Shown here one piece after another: positions 32,102-41,604 of a stretch of DNA of 64,000 nucleotides; the stretch's first letter is position 1; every line of letters starts with the position of its first letter. The position numbers and the translations under genes were made by a program. Below the pieces are notes generated by a model. The model worked only from the letters and a program-made list of their open reading frames with translations, ran no database searches and had not been told where the DNA came from. The DNA comes from an uncultured Clostridia bacterium (lineage in GTDB: Bacteria > Bacillota > Clostridia > TANB77 > CAG-508): the NCBI GenBank assembly GCA_948630815.1, contig CAPIEU010000001.1:1-64000 (forward strand), given 5' to 3'.

Positions 32102-33157
32102 ATGAGAAAAAGTAATGTTAATGCACAATCTTCTAATGGTTATAAAATCATTGTTGTTGATGACGAAATTGGTATTATTGATTCTCTTTCTATTTTTCTT
32201 AAACGTTCTGGATATGAATTTACAGGTGTTACTGATCCTATGGAAGCTATTGAGAAAGTAAAAAATGAACATTTTGATTTAATGCTTTTGGACTTTATTA
32301 TGACCCCTATTCATGGTGATCAAGTTGTTGAAGAGATTAGAAAGTTTAATAAAGAGTTATATATTTTATTACTAACTGGACATAAGGATTTGGCTCCTCC
32401 ACTTGAAACTATTAGACGCCTTGATATCCAAGGTTATTGTGAAAAGAGTGATAGATTTGACCAATTGCTTCTTCTTATTGAGTCTGGTATTAAGGCTATC
32501 TCTCAAATGAATTTAATTAAGAAGATTAATGATGAATTAAAAGATACATATGATAAGTTAGAACGTTCTTATATGGAAAGTATTCAAACTGTACGTTATA
32601 CTGTTGAGGCTAAGGATTCATATACAAGAGGTCATTCTGATAGGGTATCTGAATATAGTGTTTTGATTGGTAGATATATGGGGCTTCCTGAAGAGGATTT
32701 AAACACTTTACGTATTGGTGGATTATTTCACGATGTTGGTAAAATTGGGGTTCCTGATAGTATCTTACTTAAAACTGATAAACTTACTGATGATGAATAT
32801 TCTGAAATTAAGAATCATCCTACTATTGGTGCTCATATTTTATCTACTGCAACTATTTTTAAGGATTTAATTCCTATTGTTAAACATCATCATGAAAAAT
32901 ACGATGGTACTGGGTATCCTGGAAAATTAAAGGGTGAAAATATTCCATTTTTTGCTCGTATTGCTGCGGTTGCAGATACTTTTGATGCTATGACTTCTAA
33001 ACGTTCTTATAGGGATCCTCTTCCTTTGGACATTGTTACAAAAGAAATTGAAAGATGTAGAGGTTCTCAATTTGACCCAAAAATTGCTACAGTATTTTTG
33101 GATATTTTAAATAATCATTATGATGAAATTAAAGATATACAAAATAGGTATATTTAA
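32102..33157 (+). CDS. Response regulator with HD-GYP c-di-GMP phosphodiesterase domain
   Basis: 351 residues. REC domain with acidic pocket DDE (20-22) and phospho-acceptor Asp about 64 (LMLLDFIMTP), a linker coiled coil, then HD-GYP: HDVGKIGVPD, a second His pair at VKHHHEKYDGTGYPG, and FARIAAVADTFDAMTS. Such domains hydrolyse cyclic di-GMP. It lies just after the kinase on the same strand, so the pair is probably a two-component system. Its position after the NRPS suggests the peptide or a related signal may be sensed; that is inference. Start after AAGAGGTG. The single CGG (GCG GTT) is out of frame. Confidence 0.93.
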   Translation: MRKSNVNAQSSNGYKIIVVDDEIGIIDSLSIFLKRSGYEFTGVTDPMEAIEKVKNEHFDLMLLDFIMTPIHGDQVVEEIRKFNKELYILLLTGHKDLAPPLETIRRLDIQGYCEKSDRFDQLLLLIESGIKAISQMNLIKKINDELKDTYDKLERSYMESIQTVRYTVEAKDSYTRGHSDRVSEYSVLIGRYMGLPEEDLNTLRIGGLFHDVGKIGVPDSILLKTDKLTDDEYSEIKNHPTIGAHILSTATIFKDLIPIVKHHHEKYDGTGYPGKLKGENIPFFARIAAVADTFDAMTSKRSYRDPLPLDIVTKEIERCRGSQFDPKIATVFLDILNNHYDEIKDIQNRYI

Positions 33158-33196
33158 TATGATTTGATTATATACTTATATTGATGTTAATATTAT

Positions 33197-33358
33197 AAAA
33201 TACTATAAGTGTTTAAATATTAATATTTTAAACCCTTGGTGTCGCAACCTACAATTATAACATTTCATATGTAGGTTTCTCCAAATCGCACTTCGTTATC
33301 GCTTCGTTTGGTCACTTACGTGGGTTTAATATTAATATTTAAACACTTATAGTATTTT
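33197..33358. repeat. MITE-like element with 31-bp inverted ends
   Basis: The left end from 33197 (AAAATACTATAAGTGTTTAA...) is the exact reverse complement of the right end for 31 bp. The interior carries the GCAACCTACA / TGTAGGTT stem shared with 17340-17480. No ORF. Confidence 0.75.
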
Positions 33359-33368
33359 AACAAAGTAT

Positions 33369-33538
33369 GTTACTGTTCAGTCTGATATTATCGTAATTAG
33401 CGTGAGTATAGTAATATATTTGTTTTGCCAAGTGTAGTACGTGGTGTCTAAAGAGGCGTTGGCTAGTGTCGAAACTTTTCAAAATAAATATATTGCTACA
33501 TGGGAGCGGATTGCAAACTATGTAGACTGAACATTAAC
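33369..33538. repeat. MITE-like element, inverted copy of the 14938 family
   Basis: Ends GTTACTGTTCAGTCT and AGACTGAACATTAAC pair at 14 of 15 positions. The interior shares GTAATATATTTGTTTTG, GTGTCGAAACTTTTC and GGGAGCGGATTGCAAAC with 14938-15124 in opposite orientation. It is flanked on both sides by TAACAAAGTAT, a possible target duplication. With the element at 33197 it fills the 33158-33631 gap. Confidence 0.75.
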
Positions 33539-33566
33539 AAAGTATTAACTTTTATGTCATCTTGTA

Positions 33567-33595
33567 TTGACATATTACATAATTTATTGTATATT
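33567..33595 (+). promoter_or_regulatory. Promoter of the DUF975 gene
   Basis: TTGACA, 17 bp, TATATT, about 37 bp before the ATG. Confidence 0.65.
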
Positions 33596-33631
33596 TAAGT
33601 CGAATTTTAATTTTTAAAAGGAGGATGTTTT

Positions 33632-34387
33632 ATGGTAGCATCAGAAATTAGAGCAAATGCTCGCACAAGCCTTGCTGGTAAATGGGGAAAAACTGCATTA
33701 CTTACTTTAGTTTATGCAATTATTGTTTTTGTAATTAACTTTATTTGCCGACTTATTCCAATAGTAGGAGGAATTATTCTTTTTGTAATTTCTACACCTA
33801 TTTCTTATGGTTTGCTTGTTTCTTTTATGAAACTAAAAAGAGATGAAGATGTTAATTATACAGATTTTTTAAGCTTTGGGTTTTCTTCATTTGGAAAAGT
33901 ATGGGGCGTTTTAGGAAATATAGTTATAAAAATGATTTTACCTGTTTGTTTACTTGTAATTTTTATTATTTTACTTGTTGTTTCTCTTGGTGGCTCTCTT
34001 GCTTCTGCAATTATTGCTGAATCTAGCAGTGGAGTTGTAGGTTTTGGATTTTTAGCTTTTGTAAGTGTTATTGGTTATATTGCTTGTATAATTTATGTAA
34101 TTGTTAAAGGATATTTATATTCTTTAAGTTATTATATTTTAAATGATAATCCTGATATGACTGGTAAAGAAATCGTTGAAACTAGCGAAAAATTAATGAA
34201 AGGTAATAGATGGAGATTTTTCTGGCTTGGCTTAACTTTCATTGGTTGGTCTATACTTGCAGGTCTTACTTTAGGTATAGGTATGCTTTGGTTAATGCCT
34301 TATGTTATGGTTTCTATGATTTGTTTCTATGAAGACCTTGCAGGTAAAAAAGCGGAAACAAATACTGAACCAAAAACTGAAGAATAA
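33632..34387 (+). CDS. DUF975 family integral membrane protein
   Basis: 251 residues. It starts with SEIRANARTSLAGKWGKTALLTLVY, typical of DUF975, and has about five or six membrane segments, a Gly/Ser-rich loop near residue 120, and a charged tail (KKAETNTEPKTEE). Start after AAAAGGAGG. No function is established for the family. Its own promoter and terminator make it monocistronic. Confidence 0.8.
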   Translation: MVASEIRANARTSLAGKWGKTALLTLVYAIIVFVINFICRLIPIVGGIILFVISTPISYGLLVSFMKLKRDEDVNYTDFLSFGFSSFGKVWGVLGNIVIKMILPVCLLVIFIILLVVSLGGSLASAIIAESSSGVVGFGFLAFVSVIGYIACIIYVIVKGYLYSLSYYILNDNPDMTGKEIVETSEKLMKGNRWRFFWLGLTFIGWSILAGLTLGIGMLWLMPYVMVSMICFYEDLAGKKAETNTEPKTEE

Positions 34388-34443
34388 AAAAGTTTGCGAA
34401 ACGCATTTACAAAATATACTATATATTTACATTTTTGTTAATA

Positions 34444-34483
34444 TATAAAACCGTTCACACGAATGTGAACGGTTTTATATATA
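34444..34483. terminator. Bidirectional terminator
   Basis: TATAAAACCGTTCAC / GTGAACGGTTTTATA stem between the convergent DUF975 and tex genes. Confidence 0.85.
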
Positions 34484-34489
34484 TTAAGC

Positions 34490-36649
34490 TTATATTTTCA
34501 TACTTAGCTTTACTTTTTGTCTTTCTAAGTCTATTTCTATTATTTTTACTTTTACTATATCTCCTACCGATACTATATCTAAAGGATTTTTTACGAAACT
34601 CTCGCTCATCTGAGATATATGTACTAATCCATCATGTTTTACTCCTATGTCTATAAATGCACCAAAATCTATTACATTTCTTACTGTTCCTTGTAATATC
34701 ATTCCCTCTTTTAGGTCTTCTATTTTTAATACATCATTTCTTAGTATTGGTTTTGGTAAGTCTTCACGTGGGTCTCTTCCTGGTTTTATTAGTTCCCCTA
34801 TTATATCTCTTAATGTCATTTCTCCTATTTCTAGTTCTTTTGATGTTTTTTCTATATTTAATTTTGATAATTTTTCTTTTAATTCATTTAGTTTTTCCTT
34901 ATTTGTTATATCTTCTTTATTATATCCTAAGTTTTTTAATAATTTTTCTGTTTTTTCATAGCTTTCTGGATGTACTCCTGTTATTTCTAATGGGTTAGAC
35001 CCATCATATATTCTTATAAATCCTGCACATTGCTCAAATGCTACTTTCCCTAACTTTGGCACTTTTAATAGTTCTTTTCTTTCTTTTATTTTTCCAATTT
35101 CATCTCTATAGATTACTATGTTTTTACTTATTGTTTTGTTTAAACCTGCTACATATGATAGAAGTGATGGTGTTGCTGTGTTTACATCTACCCCAACTTT
35201 ATTTACTGCATCTTCTACTACTCCTGTTAAGCTTTCTTCTAACTGTTTTTGATTTACATCGTGTTGATATTGCCCTACTCCTATGGCTTTAGGATCTATT
35301 TTTACAAGTTCTGCTAATGGATCTTGTAAACGCCTTGCTATTGATATTGCTCCTCTTAATGATACATTTATATTAGGATATTCCTCTGTTGCTAATTTCG
35401 ATGCTGAATATACACTTGCTCCTGCTTCTGATACTATGGCATAATGCACTTCTTTAGAATATTTTTCTTTTACCTCTTTTATTACACTTGCAACAAATTG
35501 CTCTGATTCACGTGATGCTGTACCATTTCCTATTGCAAACATATCTACATTATATTTTTCTATCAAATTTATTAATACTTTTTTTGCTCCTTCTATATCA
35601 TTTTGTGGTTCTGTTGGATATATTGTAGTTGTATCTAGTACTTTTCCAGTTTCGTTTATTACTGCTATTTTACATCCTGTTCTATATGCGGGGTCAAACC
35701 CTATTACTGTTAATCCTTTTAGTGGTGCTCCAAGTAATAGTTGTTTTGCATTTTTTCCAAATACTTTTATTGCTTGGATTTCAGCTTTTTCGGTTAAATC
35801 TGCTCTTAGTTCTCTATCTATAGAACTTTCTATTAGTCTTTTCCATGCATCTTGGGTTGTATTTTGTAAGTATTTTTTAAACTGACTTTCTTTTTTGATT
35901 ATTCTTTTTTCTAATAGATATATTATTTTGTCTTCTGGCTTTTCTATTTTTACTTTTAAGTATTCTTCCTTTTCTCCTCTGTTTATTGCAAGTATTCTAT
36001 GGCTTGGAAGTCTATTTACATTTTCAGCAAATTCATAGTACATTTCATAGGTTGATTTTTCTTCTGGTTTTGTTGCTTTTGTATTTAGTATTGATTCACG
36101 ATAACATATCCTTTTTATTTGTTTTCTAAATTCTGGATTATCTGATATTTCTTCTGCTATTATATCTAATGCCCCTGCTATTGCTTCTTCCCAAGTTTTT
36201 ACTTCTTTTTCTTCATTTATATAATTTTTTGCAATTTCTTCTATATTTTTTGTTTCGTTTTGTTCATATATGATATTTGCAAGTGCTTCTAATCCTTTTT
36301 CTTTTGCAATGGTTGCTCGTGTTCTTTTCTTTTGTTTGTATGGTCTATATATGTCTTCTACTTCTGCAAGTGTTATTGCATTTTCTAGGTCTTTTATTAT
36401 TTCTTGGGTTAGTTTTCCTTGTGTTTCTATGGATTTTGTTACTTCTTCTTTTCTTTTTTCTAAATTACGAAGATATGTAAGTCTTTCACCTAGTTCTCTT
36501 AATATTTCGTCTGATAGTCCTCCTGTAACTTCTTTCCTATAACGTGCTATGAATGGGATTGTGTTTCCTCCATCTATTAGTTCTACTGTTTTTTGTACTT
36601 GTATTTCCTTTATGTTTAATTCTTCTGCAATTTGTTTTTCTATATTCAT
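34490..36649 (-). CDS. tex: Tex family RNA-binding transcription accessory protein
   Basis: 719 residues, usual length. It has the Tex N-terminus with FIARYRKEVTGGLSDE, a YqgF-like RNase H fold (VIGFDPAYRTGCKIAVI), helix-hairpin-helix repeats (VNTATPSLLSYVAGLN, GFIRIYDGSNPLEITGVHPESY) and a C-terminal S1 domain (VRNVIDFGAFIDIGVKHDGLVH). The protein binds nucleic acid and influences transcription. Start after AAAGAGG. One out-of-frame CGG (TCG GTA). Confidence 0.96.
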   Translation of the reverse strand: MNIEKQIAEELNIKEIQVQKTVELIDGGNTIPFIARYRKEVTGGLSDEILRELGERLTYLRNLEKRKEEVTKSIETQGKLTQEIIKDLENAITLAEVEDIYRPYKQKKRTRATIAKEKGLEALANIIYEQNETKNIEEIAKNYINEEKEVKTWEEAIAGALDIIAEEISDNPEFRKQIKRICYRESILNTKATKPEEKSTYEMYYEFAENVNRLPSHRILAINRGEKEEYLKVKIEKPEDKIIYLLEKRIIKKESQFKKYLQNTTQDAWKRLIESSIDRELRADLTEKAEIQAIKVFGKNAKQLLLGAPLKGLTVIGFDPAYRTGCKIAVINETGKVLDTTTIYPTEPQNDIEGAKKVLINLIEKYNVDMFAIGNGTASRESEQFVASVIKEVKEKYSKEVHYAIVSEAGASVYSASKLATEEYPNINVSLRGAISIARRLQDPLAELVKIDPKAIGVGQYQHDVNQKQLEESLTGVVEDAVNKVGVDVNTATPSLLSYVAGLNKTISKNIVIYRDEIGKIKERKELLKVPKLGKVAFEQCAGFIRIYDGSNPLEITGVHPESYEKTEKLLKNLGYNKEDITNKEKLNELKEKLSKLNIEKTSKELEIGEMTLRDIIGELIKPGRDPREDLPKPILRNDVLKIEDLKEGMILQGTVRNVIDFGAFIDIGVKHDGLVHISQMSESFVKNPLDIVSVGDIVKVKIIEIDLERQKVKLSMKI

Positions 36650-36732
36650 TTTATTTCCTCTTTCTTTTTGTTTTTTGTAATTATATCACAAAAAATTAGA
36701 ACCTAGTTTGTAGTTTCTAATTTTTTTACTTT

Positions 36733-38313
36733 TTATTCTATTCCTAAATATTCATTATATGTAATTTCTCTGTCTATTACTTTGTCTAGCTTTATATCTA
36801 TTATTCTGTTTGCAACAGTTTCAGTTAATTGGTGGTCATGTGATGTGAATAGTATATTTCCCTTAAAATTAGACATTCCTTCGTTTAAGGCTGTTATGCT
36901 TTCCATGTCTAAATGGTTTGTTGGTTCATCCATTATTAAAAAGTTTGCTCCTGATAACATCATTTTTGAAAGTACACATCTTACTTTTTCTCCACCAGAT
37001 AGTACTTTTACATATTTTAGTGATTCTTCTCCTGAGAATAACATTCTTCCTAAAAAGCTTCTTACATATGTTTCGTCTGGATCTTTTGAATATTGTCTTA
37101 GCCATTCTGTAATTGTCATGTCTATTTCAAATAAATAATTATTATCCTTTGGAAAATATGTATTACTTATTGTTGTTCCCCATTCTATTTTTCCCTCATC
37201 TGGTTCTATTTCTCCTGCTATTATTTGGAACAATAATGTTTTTGCATTTTCATTGTCTGCTAAAAATGCTATTTTGTCTCCTTCTTTTACTACAAATGAT
37301 ATATTATCTAATAATTTTTCTCCATTTATTGTTTTTGATATGTTTTTTACTTTTAATATTTCTTTTCCTGGTTCTCGGTCTGGCTTAAAGTCTATATATG
37401 GATATCTTCTGTTTGATGGTTTTATTTCTTCTAATTCTATTTTTTCTAATGATTTCTTCCTTGATGTTGCCTGTTTTGATTTTGATGCGTTTGCACTAAA
37501 TCTTGCTATAAATGCTTGCAATTCTTTTATTTTTTCTTCTTTCTTTTTGTTTTGTTCTTTCATTTGTTTTAATAAAAGTTGACTTGATTCATACCAAAAG
37601 TCATAGTTTCCTGGAAATACTTTTATTTGTCCAAAGTCTACATCTGCTATGTGTGTACATACTTTATTTAAGAAGTATCTATCATGTGATACTACTATTA
37701 CTGTATTTTCAAAGTTTATTAGAAATTCTTCTAGCCAATTTATGCTTTTTAAGTCTAAGTCGTTTGTTGGTTCATCTAATAATAGTATATCTGGATTTCC
37801 AAATAGACTTTGTGCAAGTAATACTTTTACTTTTTCTTTTGCTTCTAGTTCACTCATTAATTTATAGTGTTTCTCTGTATCTATTCCTAACTCATTTAAT
37901 AATGTTGCTGCATCTGCTTCTGCATTCCATCCATCTAATTCTGCAAATCTTTCTTCTAGTTTTGCAGCTTTCATTCCATCTTCTTCATTAAAATCTGGTT
38001 TTGCATATATTGCGTCTTTTTCTTTCATTATTTTATATAGTTCATTATTTCCCATTATTACTGTGTCTATTACGGTGTATTCTTCAAATTCAAAGTGGTT
38101 TTGTTTTAATACTGATAGTCTTTCTCCTTTTTCTTTTGTTACTTCTCCTTTGCTTGGTTCTATTTCTCCTGATAATACTTTTAAAAATGTTGATTTTCCA
38201 GCTCCATTTGCTCCTATTATTCCATAACAACATCCTTTATTGAATTTGATGTTTACATCTTCAAATAGTGTTCTTTTTCCAAATCTTATTGTTACTCCAC
38301 TTGTTACTAACAT
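36733..38313 (-). CDS. ABC-F family ATPase (ribosome-associated)
   Basis: 526 residues with two ABC domains and no membrane part. First domain: Walker A GANGAGKST, Walker B LLDEPTND. Second domain: signature LSGGEKVRC, MDEPTNHLD, but its Walker A is degenerate (FLADNENAKTLL), with only the Lys-Thr kept. The inter-domain linker is rich in Lys and Glu (KKKEEKIKELQ) and would reach the ribosomal P site. ABC-F proteins help stalled ribosomes or protect them from antibiotics; which applies here is unknown. A stalled-ribosome factor is of interest given the CGG frameshifting. Start after AATAGGAGG. Confidence 0.92.
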   Translation of the reverse strand: MLVTSGVTIRFGKRTLFEDVNIKFNKGCCYGIIGANGAGKSTFLKVLSGEIEPSKGEVTKEKGERLSVLKQNHFEFEEYTVIDTVIMGNNELYKIMKEKDAIYAKPDFNEEDGMKAAKLEERFAELDGWNAEADAATLLNELGIDTEKHYKLMSELEAKEKVKVLLAQSLFGNPDILLLDEPTNDLDLKSINWLEEFLINFENTVIVVSHDRYFLNKVCTHIADVDFGQIKVFPGNYDFWYESSQLLLKQMKEQNKKKEEKIKELQAFIARFSANASKSKQATSRKKSLEKIELEEIKPSNRRYPYIDFKPDREPGKEILKVKNISKTINGEKLLDNISFVVKEGDKIAFLADNENAKTLLFQIIAGEIEPDEGKIEWGTTISNTYFPKDNNYLFEIDMTITEWLRQYSKDPDETYVRSFLGRMLFSGEESLKYVKVLSGGEKVRCVLSKMMLSGANFLIMDEPTNHLDMESITALNEGMSNFKGNILFTSHDHQLTETVANRIIDIKLDKVIDREITYNEYLGIE

Positions 38314-38512
38314 TTTAAACCTCCTATTGTTTACTTTTGATATTATATATTATTTTTTATGTTTTGGCAAGCGGATATTGTTGACATTTTGTAAACACAA
38401 GTGCATACTAGTTATGCCTTTGTCCAAAAGGTAGAAAAGATGGTATATATTGAAAGAACTGTTAAAACTCATAATAATTTACTCAATTGTGAAGTATTTG
38501 AATAATAGCAAT

Positions 38513-38551
38513 AAAAAAGACTAGGATTTGTTCGTTTTCCTAATCTTTTTT
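38513..38551 (-). terminator. Terminator after the DUF378 gene
   Basis: AAAAAAGACTAGGA / TCCTAATCTTTTTT stem with one mismatch, T-run on the minus strand, about 100 bp after the stop at 38650. Confidence 0.65.
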
Positions 38552-38649
38552 TAGTTATATTTACTCGACCTGTTTTGCAATTGCTATAATTATAATAGCT
38601 ATTATTATTTATATGTCAAATTTTTCTTTTCTATTTTTGGCAAATTGTT

Positions 38650-38841
38650 CTAGTCATTATCAAATAATAATTTTATTGCCCATAACCCTGATATACCTAC
38701 TAATGTATATATTATTCTCGATATTATTGTCATATTCCCAAATAACATTTCTACTAAGTTGAAGTTAAATAATCCTATTAATCCCCATACTATTGCTCCT
38801 ATTATTACTAATCCTAGGGCTATTTTATCTATTATTTTCAT
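38650..38841 (-). CDS. DUF378 small membrane protein
   Basis: 63 residues, two membrane segments: IIDKIALGLVIIGAIVWGLIG and IIYTLVGISGLWAI. The IVWGLIGLFNFN motif is typical of DUF378. Start after AAGGAGTGAG. It sits just downstream of corA on the same strand. Function unknown. Confidence 0.8.
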   Translation of the reverse strand: MKIIDKIALGLVIIGAIVWGLIGLFNFNLVEMLFGNMTIISRIIYTLVGISGLWAIKLLFDND

Positions 38842-38910
38842 TTTTGCTCACTCCTTACTTTTTCTTTTTCATTTTTAATATATGCTTTTTTTCATTTTTT
38901 ATTCATTTTT

Positions 38911-39870
38911 TTAATTTAATAGATCTCTTCTTTTTAGCATTATTACCGCAATTAGTGTTACTATTATTGAAATCGCAATAAGTATTGGAAAGCCAAACAG
39001 ATTATCTTGTAATGGTACTGGTACATTCATTCCCCATAAGCTTGCTATTAGGGTTGGTATTGCAAGCACTATTGTTATCGATGTTAAAAATTTCATTACT
39101 CCATTTAAGTTGTTCGATATTATTGACGCATATGCATCCATTGTTCCATTTAATATATCTCTATATATTTGACTCATTTCTATTGCTTGTTTGTTTTCTA
39201 TAATTGCGTCTTCTAATATATCTTCATCTTCCTCATATAGTTTTAATATTTTTCCTCTTAGGGTTTTTTCCATTACCAGTTCGTTTGATTTTAATGATGT
39301 TGTAAAATATACTAAACTTTTTTCTAAACTTAATAATTTTAATAGTTCTCTATTTTTCATTGAATTTTTTAATATTGATTCTGCTATTTCTGTTTCTTTG
39401 TTTATTTGTTTTAAGTATGTTAAATAGTGTGATGCGTTTGTAAACATTATTTGTAATAGAAATCTACTTTTTTTATAAGTTGAAAATCCTTTTACTCTTT
39501 TTTTCTCAAAACTGTCTATTATTAAGTTTCTTTTTAATGAAACTGTTATAAAATATTCATCTCTTACTACTATCATTCCAAGTGGCATTGTTGTATATGT
39601 TTCCGCTTCTTTTTCTTTTTCTATTATTGGAATATCTATAAGGAATAATATTGTTCCATCTTCATCTTCTTCATCAATTCTTGCTTTTTCTTCATAATCT
39701 AGTGAATATCTTATGAAATCCTGTTTTATTTTTGTTTCTTCACATATTTTTTTTATTTCATCTTCTGTCGGGTTTATCATATTTACCCAACTTCCTTTTT
39801 CTATATTTTTTAATGTTTTTATTTCATTTGTTTGTAAATTTGAATTGTATATTTTTATCATAAGTTTCAC
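38911..39870 (-). CDS. corA: CorA-like divalent cation transporter
   Basis: 319 residues: a long cytoplasmic N-terminal part with acidic helices, then two C-terminal membrane segments with the selectivity loop in SLWGMNVPVPL (GMN). Probably transports Mg2+ or a related ion. Start after AAAAGGGGTG. Two CGG triplets, both GCG Gxx and out of frame. Confidence 0.93.
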   Translation of the reverse strand: MKLMIKIYNSNLQTNEIKTLKNIEKGSWVNMINPTEDEIKKICEETKIKQDFIRYSLDYEEKARIDEEDEDGTILFLIDIPIIEKEKEAETYTTMPLGMIVVRDEYFITVSLKRNLIIDSFEKKRVKGFSTYKKSRFLLQIMFTNASHYLTYLKQINKETEIAESILKNSMKNRELLKLLSLEKSLVYFTTSLKSNELVMEKTLRGKILKLYEEDEDILEDAIIENKQAIEMSQIYRDILNGTMDAYASIISNNLNGVMKFLTSITIVLAIPTLIASLWGMNVPVPLQDNLFGFPILIAISIIVTLIAVIMLKRRDLLN

Positions 39871-39970
39871 CCCTTTTTAATTCTTACTATTTATTATTAT
39901 ATCCCCTTTTCAAGTTTTTTTCTACTTTTTTTACAATTTTATTACATTTTATTTTTGTTTAGAACATTTG

Positions 39971-39999
39971 TTTACAAAAAATGTTTTTAATGATATAAG
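39971..39999 (+). promoter_or_regulatory. Promoter of the leucine-rich-repeat protein gene
   Basis: TTTACA, 17 bp, TATAAG, about 34 bp before the ATG at 40034. Confidence 0.65.
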
Positions 40000-40033
40000 T
40001 TAGTTATTAAAATAAAAGGAGTGAAAAAAACAA

Positions 40034-41570
40034 ATGAAAATTAATTTAAAAAGTAGTCTAATGATTCTATTTATTGTAGTAGCTTTTATGGTAATTATGC
40101 CTAATATGGTAAATGGTGCTACTACTATTAATGCTACCGAAACTTCTACTACATCTACTGGAAAGACCGTTTCTTGGACTTATTCTTTGAATTCAAATAA
40201 TGAAATTCAAGATTTAGTATGTAGTAATGTTGATAGCATTTCTGGTACTATTACTATTCCAAAAACTATTGATGGACATAAAGTTATAGGATTAGGATAC
40301 AATGCATTTAAGAATTGTTATGGTTTAACAGGTATTACCTTTAATGCTAATATTACAAGTATTAATAAATACGCATTTAACAAATGTACAGGTATACAAA
40401 GTATTGATTTAAGTACTTCTAATGTTACAAAAATAAATGATTTCACTTTTGAAGATTGTTATGGAATAAAAACACTAAATTTAGGACAAAATATAACTTC
40501 TATTGGGAATCGGTGCTTTTTTAAATTGTACTGGTCTAACTTCTCTTGCCTTACCTAATAGTATAACAACTATAGGAGAATCTTCATTTAGGAATTGCTC
40601 TGGAATTAAAACTTTAACTCTATCAAATAACCTTACAGCGTTGTCTAACGCATCTTTTTCCAATTGTTCAGGAATAACTTCTGTTATATTACCTGATACA
40701 ATAACCACATTATCTAGCACAACTAACTACAACGGTTGTTTTCAAAACTGCACAAATTTAAAGAAAATATTAATACCAAATTCTGTTGTTTCAATAGATA
40801 AAGGCGTTTTTTCTGGTTGTAAAAATTTAACTATTTATGGTAGTAAAAATTCCGTTGCTCAAGATCATGCTACAAAACAACAAATTAAATTTGATTATAT
40901 TGAAAATTGGGATAAGGCGGATTCTGGAAATGATATATCTGCTCCAACAGTGAAATCTATTCAAGTTACAAGCCCATCTTCTGGTACTTATAATACACCT
41001 CAAACTGTAAAAATTAGAGTTTATTTTAGTGAAAGTATTGTAGGGGAAACAATCCCTACTTTAAAAATTAAATTTGGAACTGGTACTGAAAGAAGTATTA
41101 CTAATGGTACTATAAAAAATGATTATATTGAATATTCTTATAATATTCAAGCTGGTGATAATGGTCAACTTACTTGTGTTAGTTTAACAGGTGGTACTAT
41201 AAAAGATGCTTCTGGAAATGATGCTAAACTATCTTGTCCTCTTATTAGTGGTAATACTATAAAGGCTAATACTGAAGGTACTACAAATAATAATACTGAT
41301 AATCAAGATAAAAACAATAATACTAATAAAGATGATAATATCAACAATAAGAATGACGACAAAGTAGATAATAAAAATGATAATAGTAACATCAATAATA
41401 ATAACAACAGCAATAATAATTCTGGAAACTCAAGTAAAGATGCTACTGTTGCAGGTGGTAAAATACCTCAAACTGGTGCAACTATAACTTCTGCTTTAGT
41501 TATTATAGCTATTATTGGAATTAGCATAATTGCTTTTAAGAAATATAATAATTTAAGAGACATAATTTAA
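40034..41570 (+). CDS. BspA-like leucine-rich-repeat surface protein, sortase substrate, one +1 frameshift
   Basis: 511 residues. Signal peptide (1-28), about eight LRR_5 repeats (NAFKNCYGLTGITF, SSFRNCSGIKTLTL and similar), an immunoglobulin-like domain (VTSPSSGTYNTPQTVKIRVYF), a low-complexity Asn/Asp/Lys linker of about 50 residues, then KIPQTGA, a hydrophobic segment and a Lys/Arg tail: an LPXTG-type anchor with Ile first. In-frame CGG at 40511-40513 would give GNRCFFKLYWS and a stop. Skipping C gives IGNGAFLNCTGLTSL, one more regular repeat. Start after AAAGGAGTG. Probably displayed on the cell wall. Confidence 0.92.
40511..40513 (+). other. +1 frameshift site in the LRR protein (AAT CGGT)
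   Basis: The repeat register identifies the decoded residue: IG-N-G-AF fits the repeat consensus only if the quadruplet yields one Gly. Confidence 0.9.
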
Positions 41571-41594
41571 AGAAGAGGGAAATCCCTCTTCTTT
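41569..41594. terminator. Bidirectional terminator
   Basis: AAAGAAGAGGGA / TCCCTCTTCTTT stem between two convergent sortase-substrate genes. Confidence 0.8.
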
Positions 41595-41604
41595 AATTAT
41601 ATTT

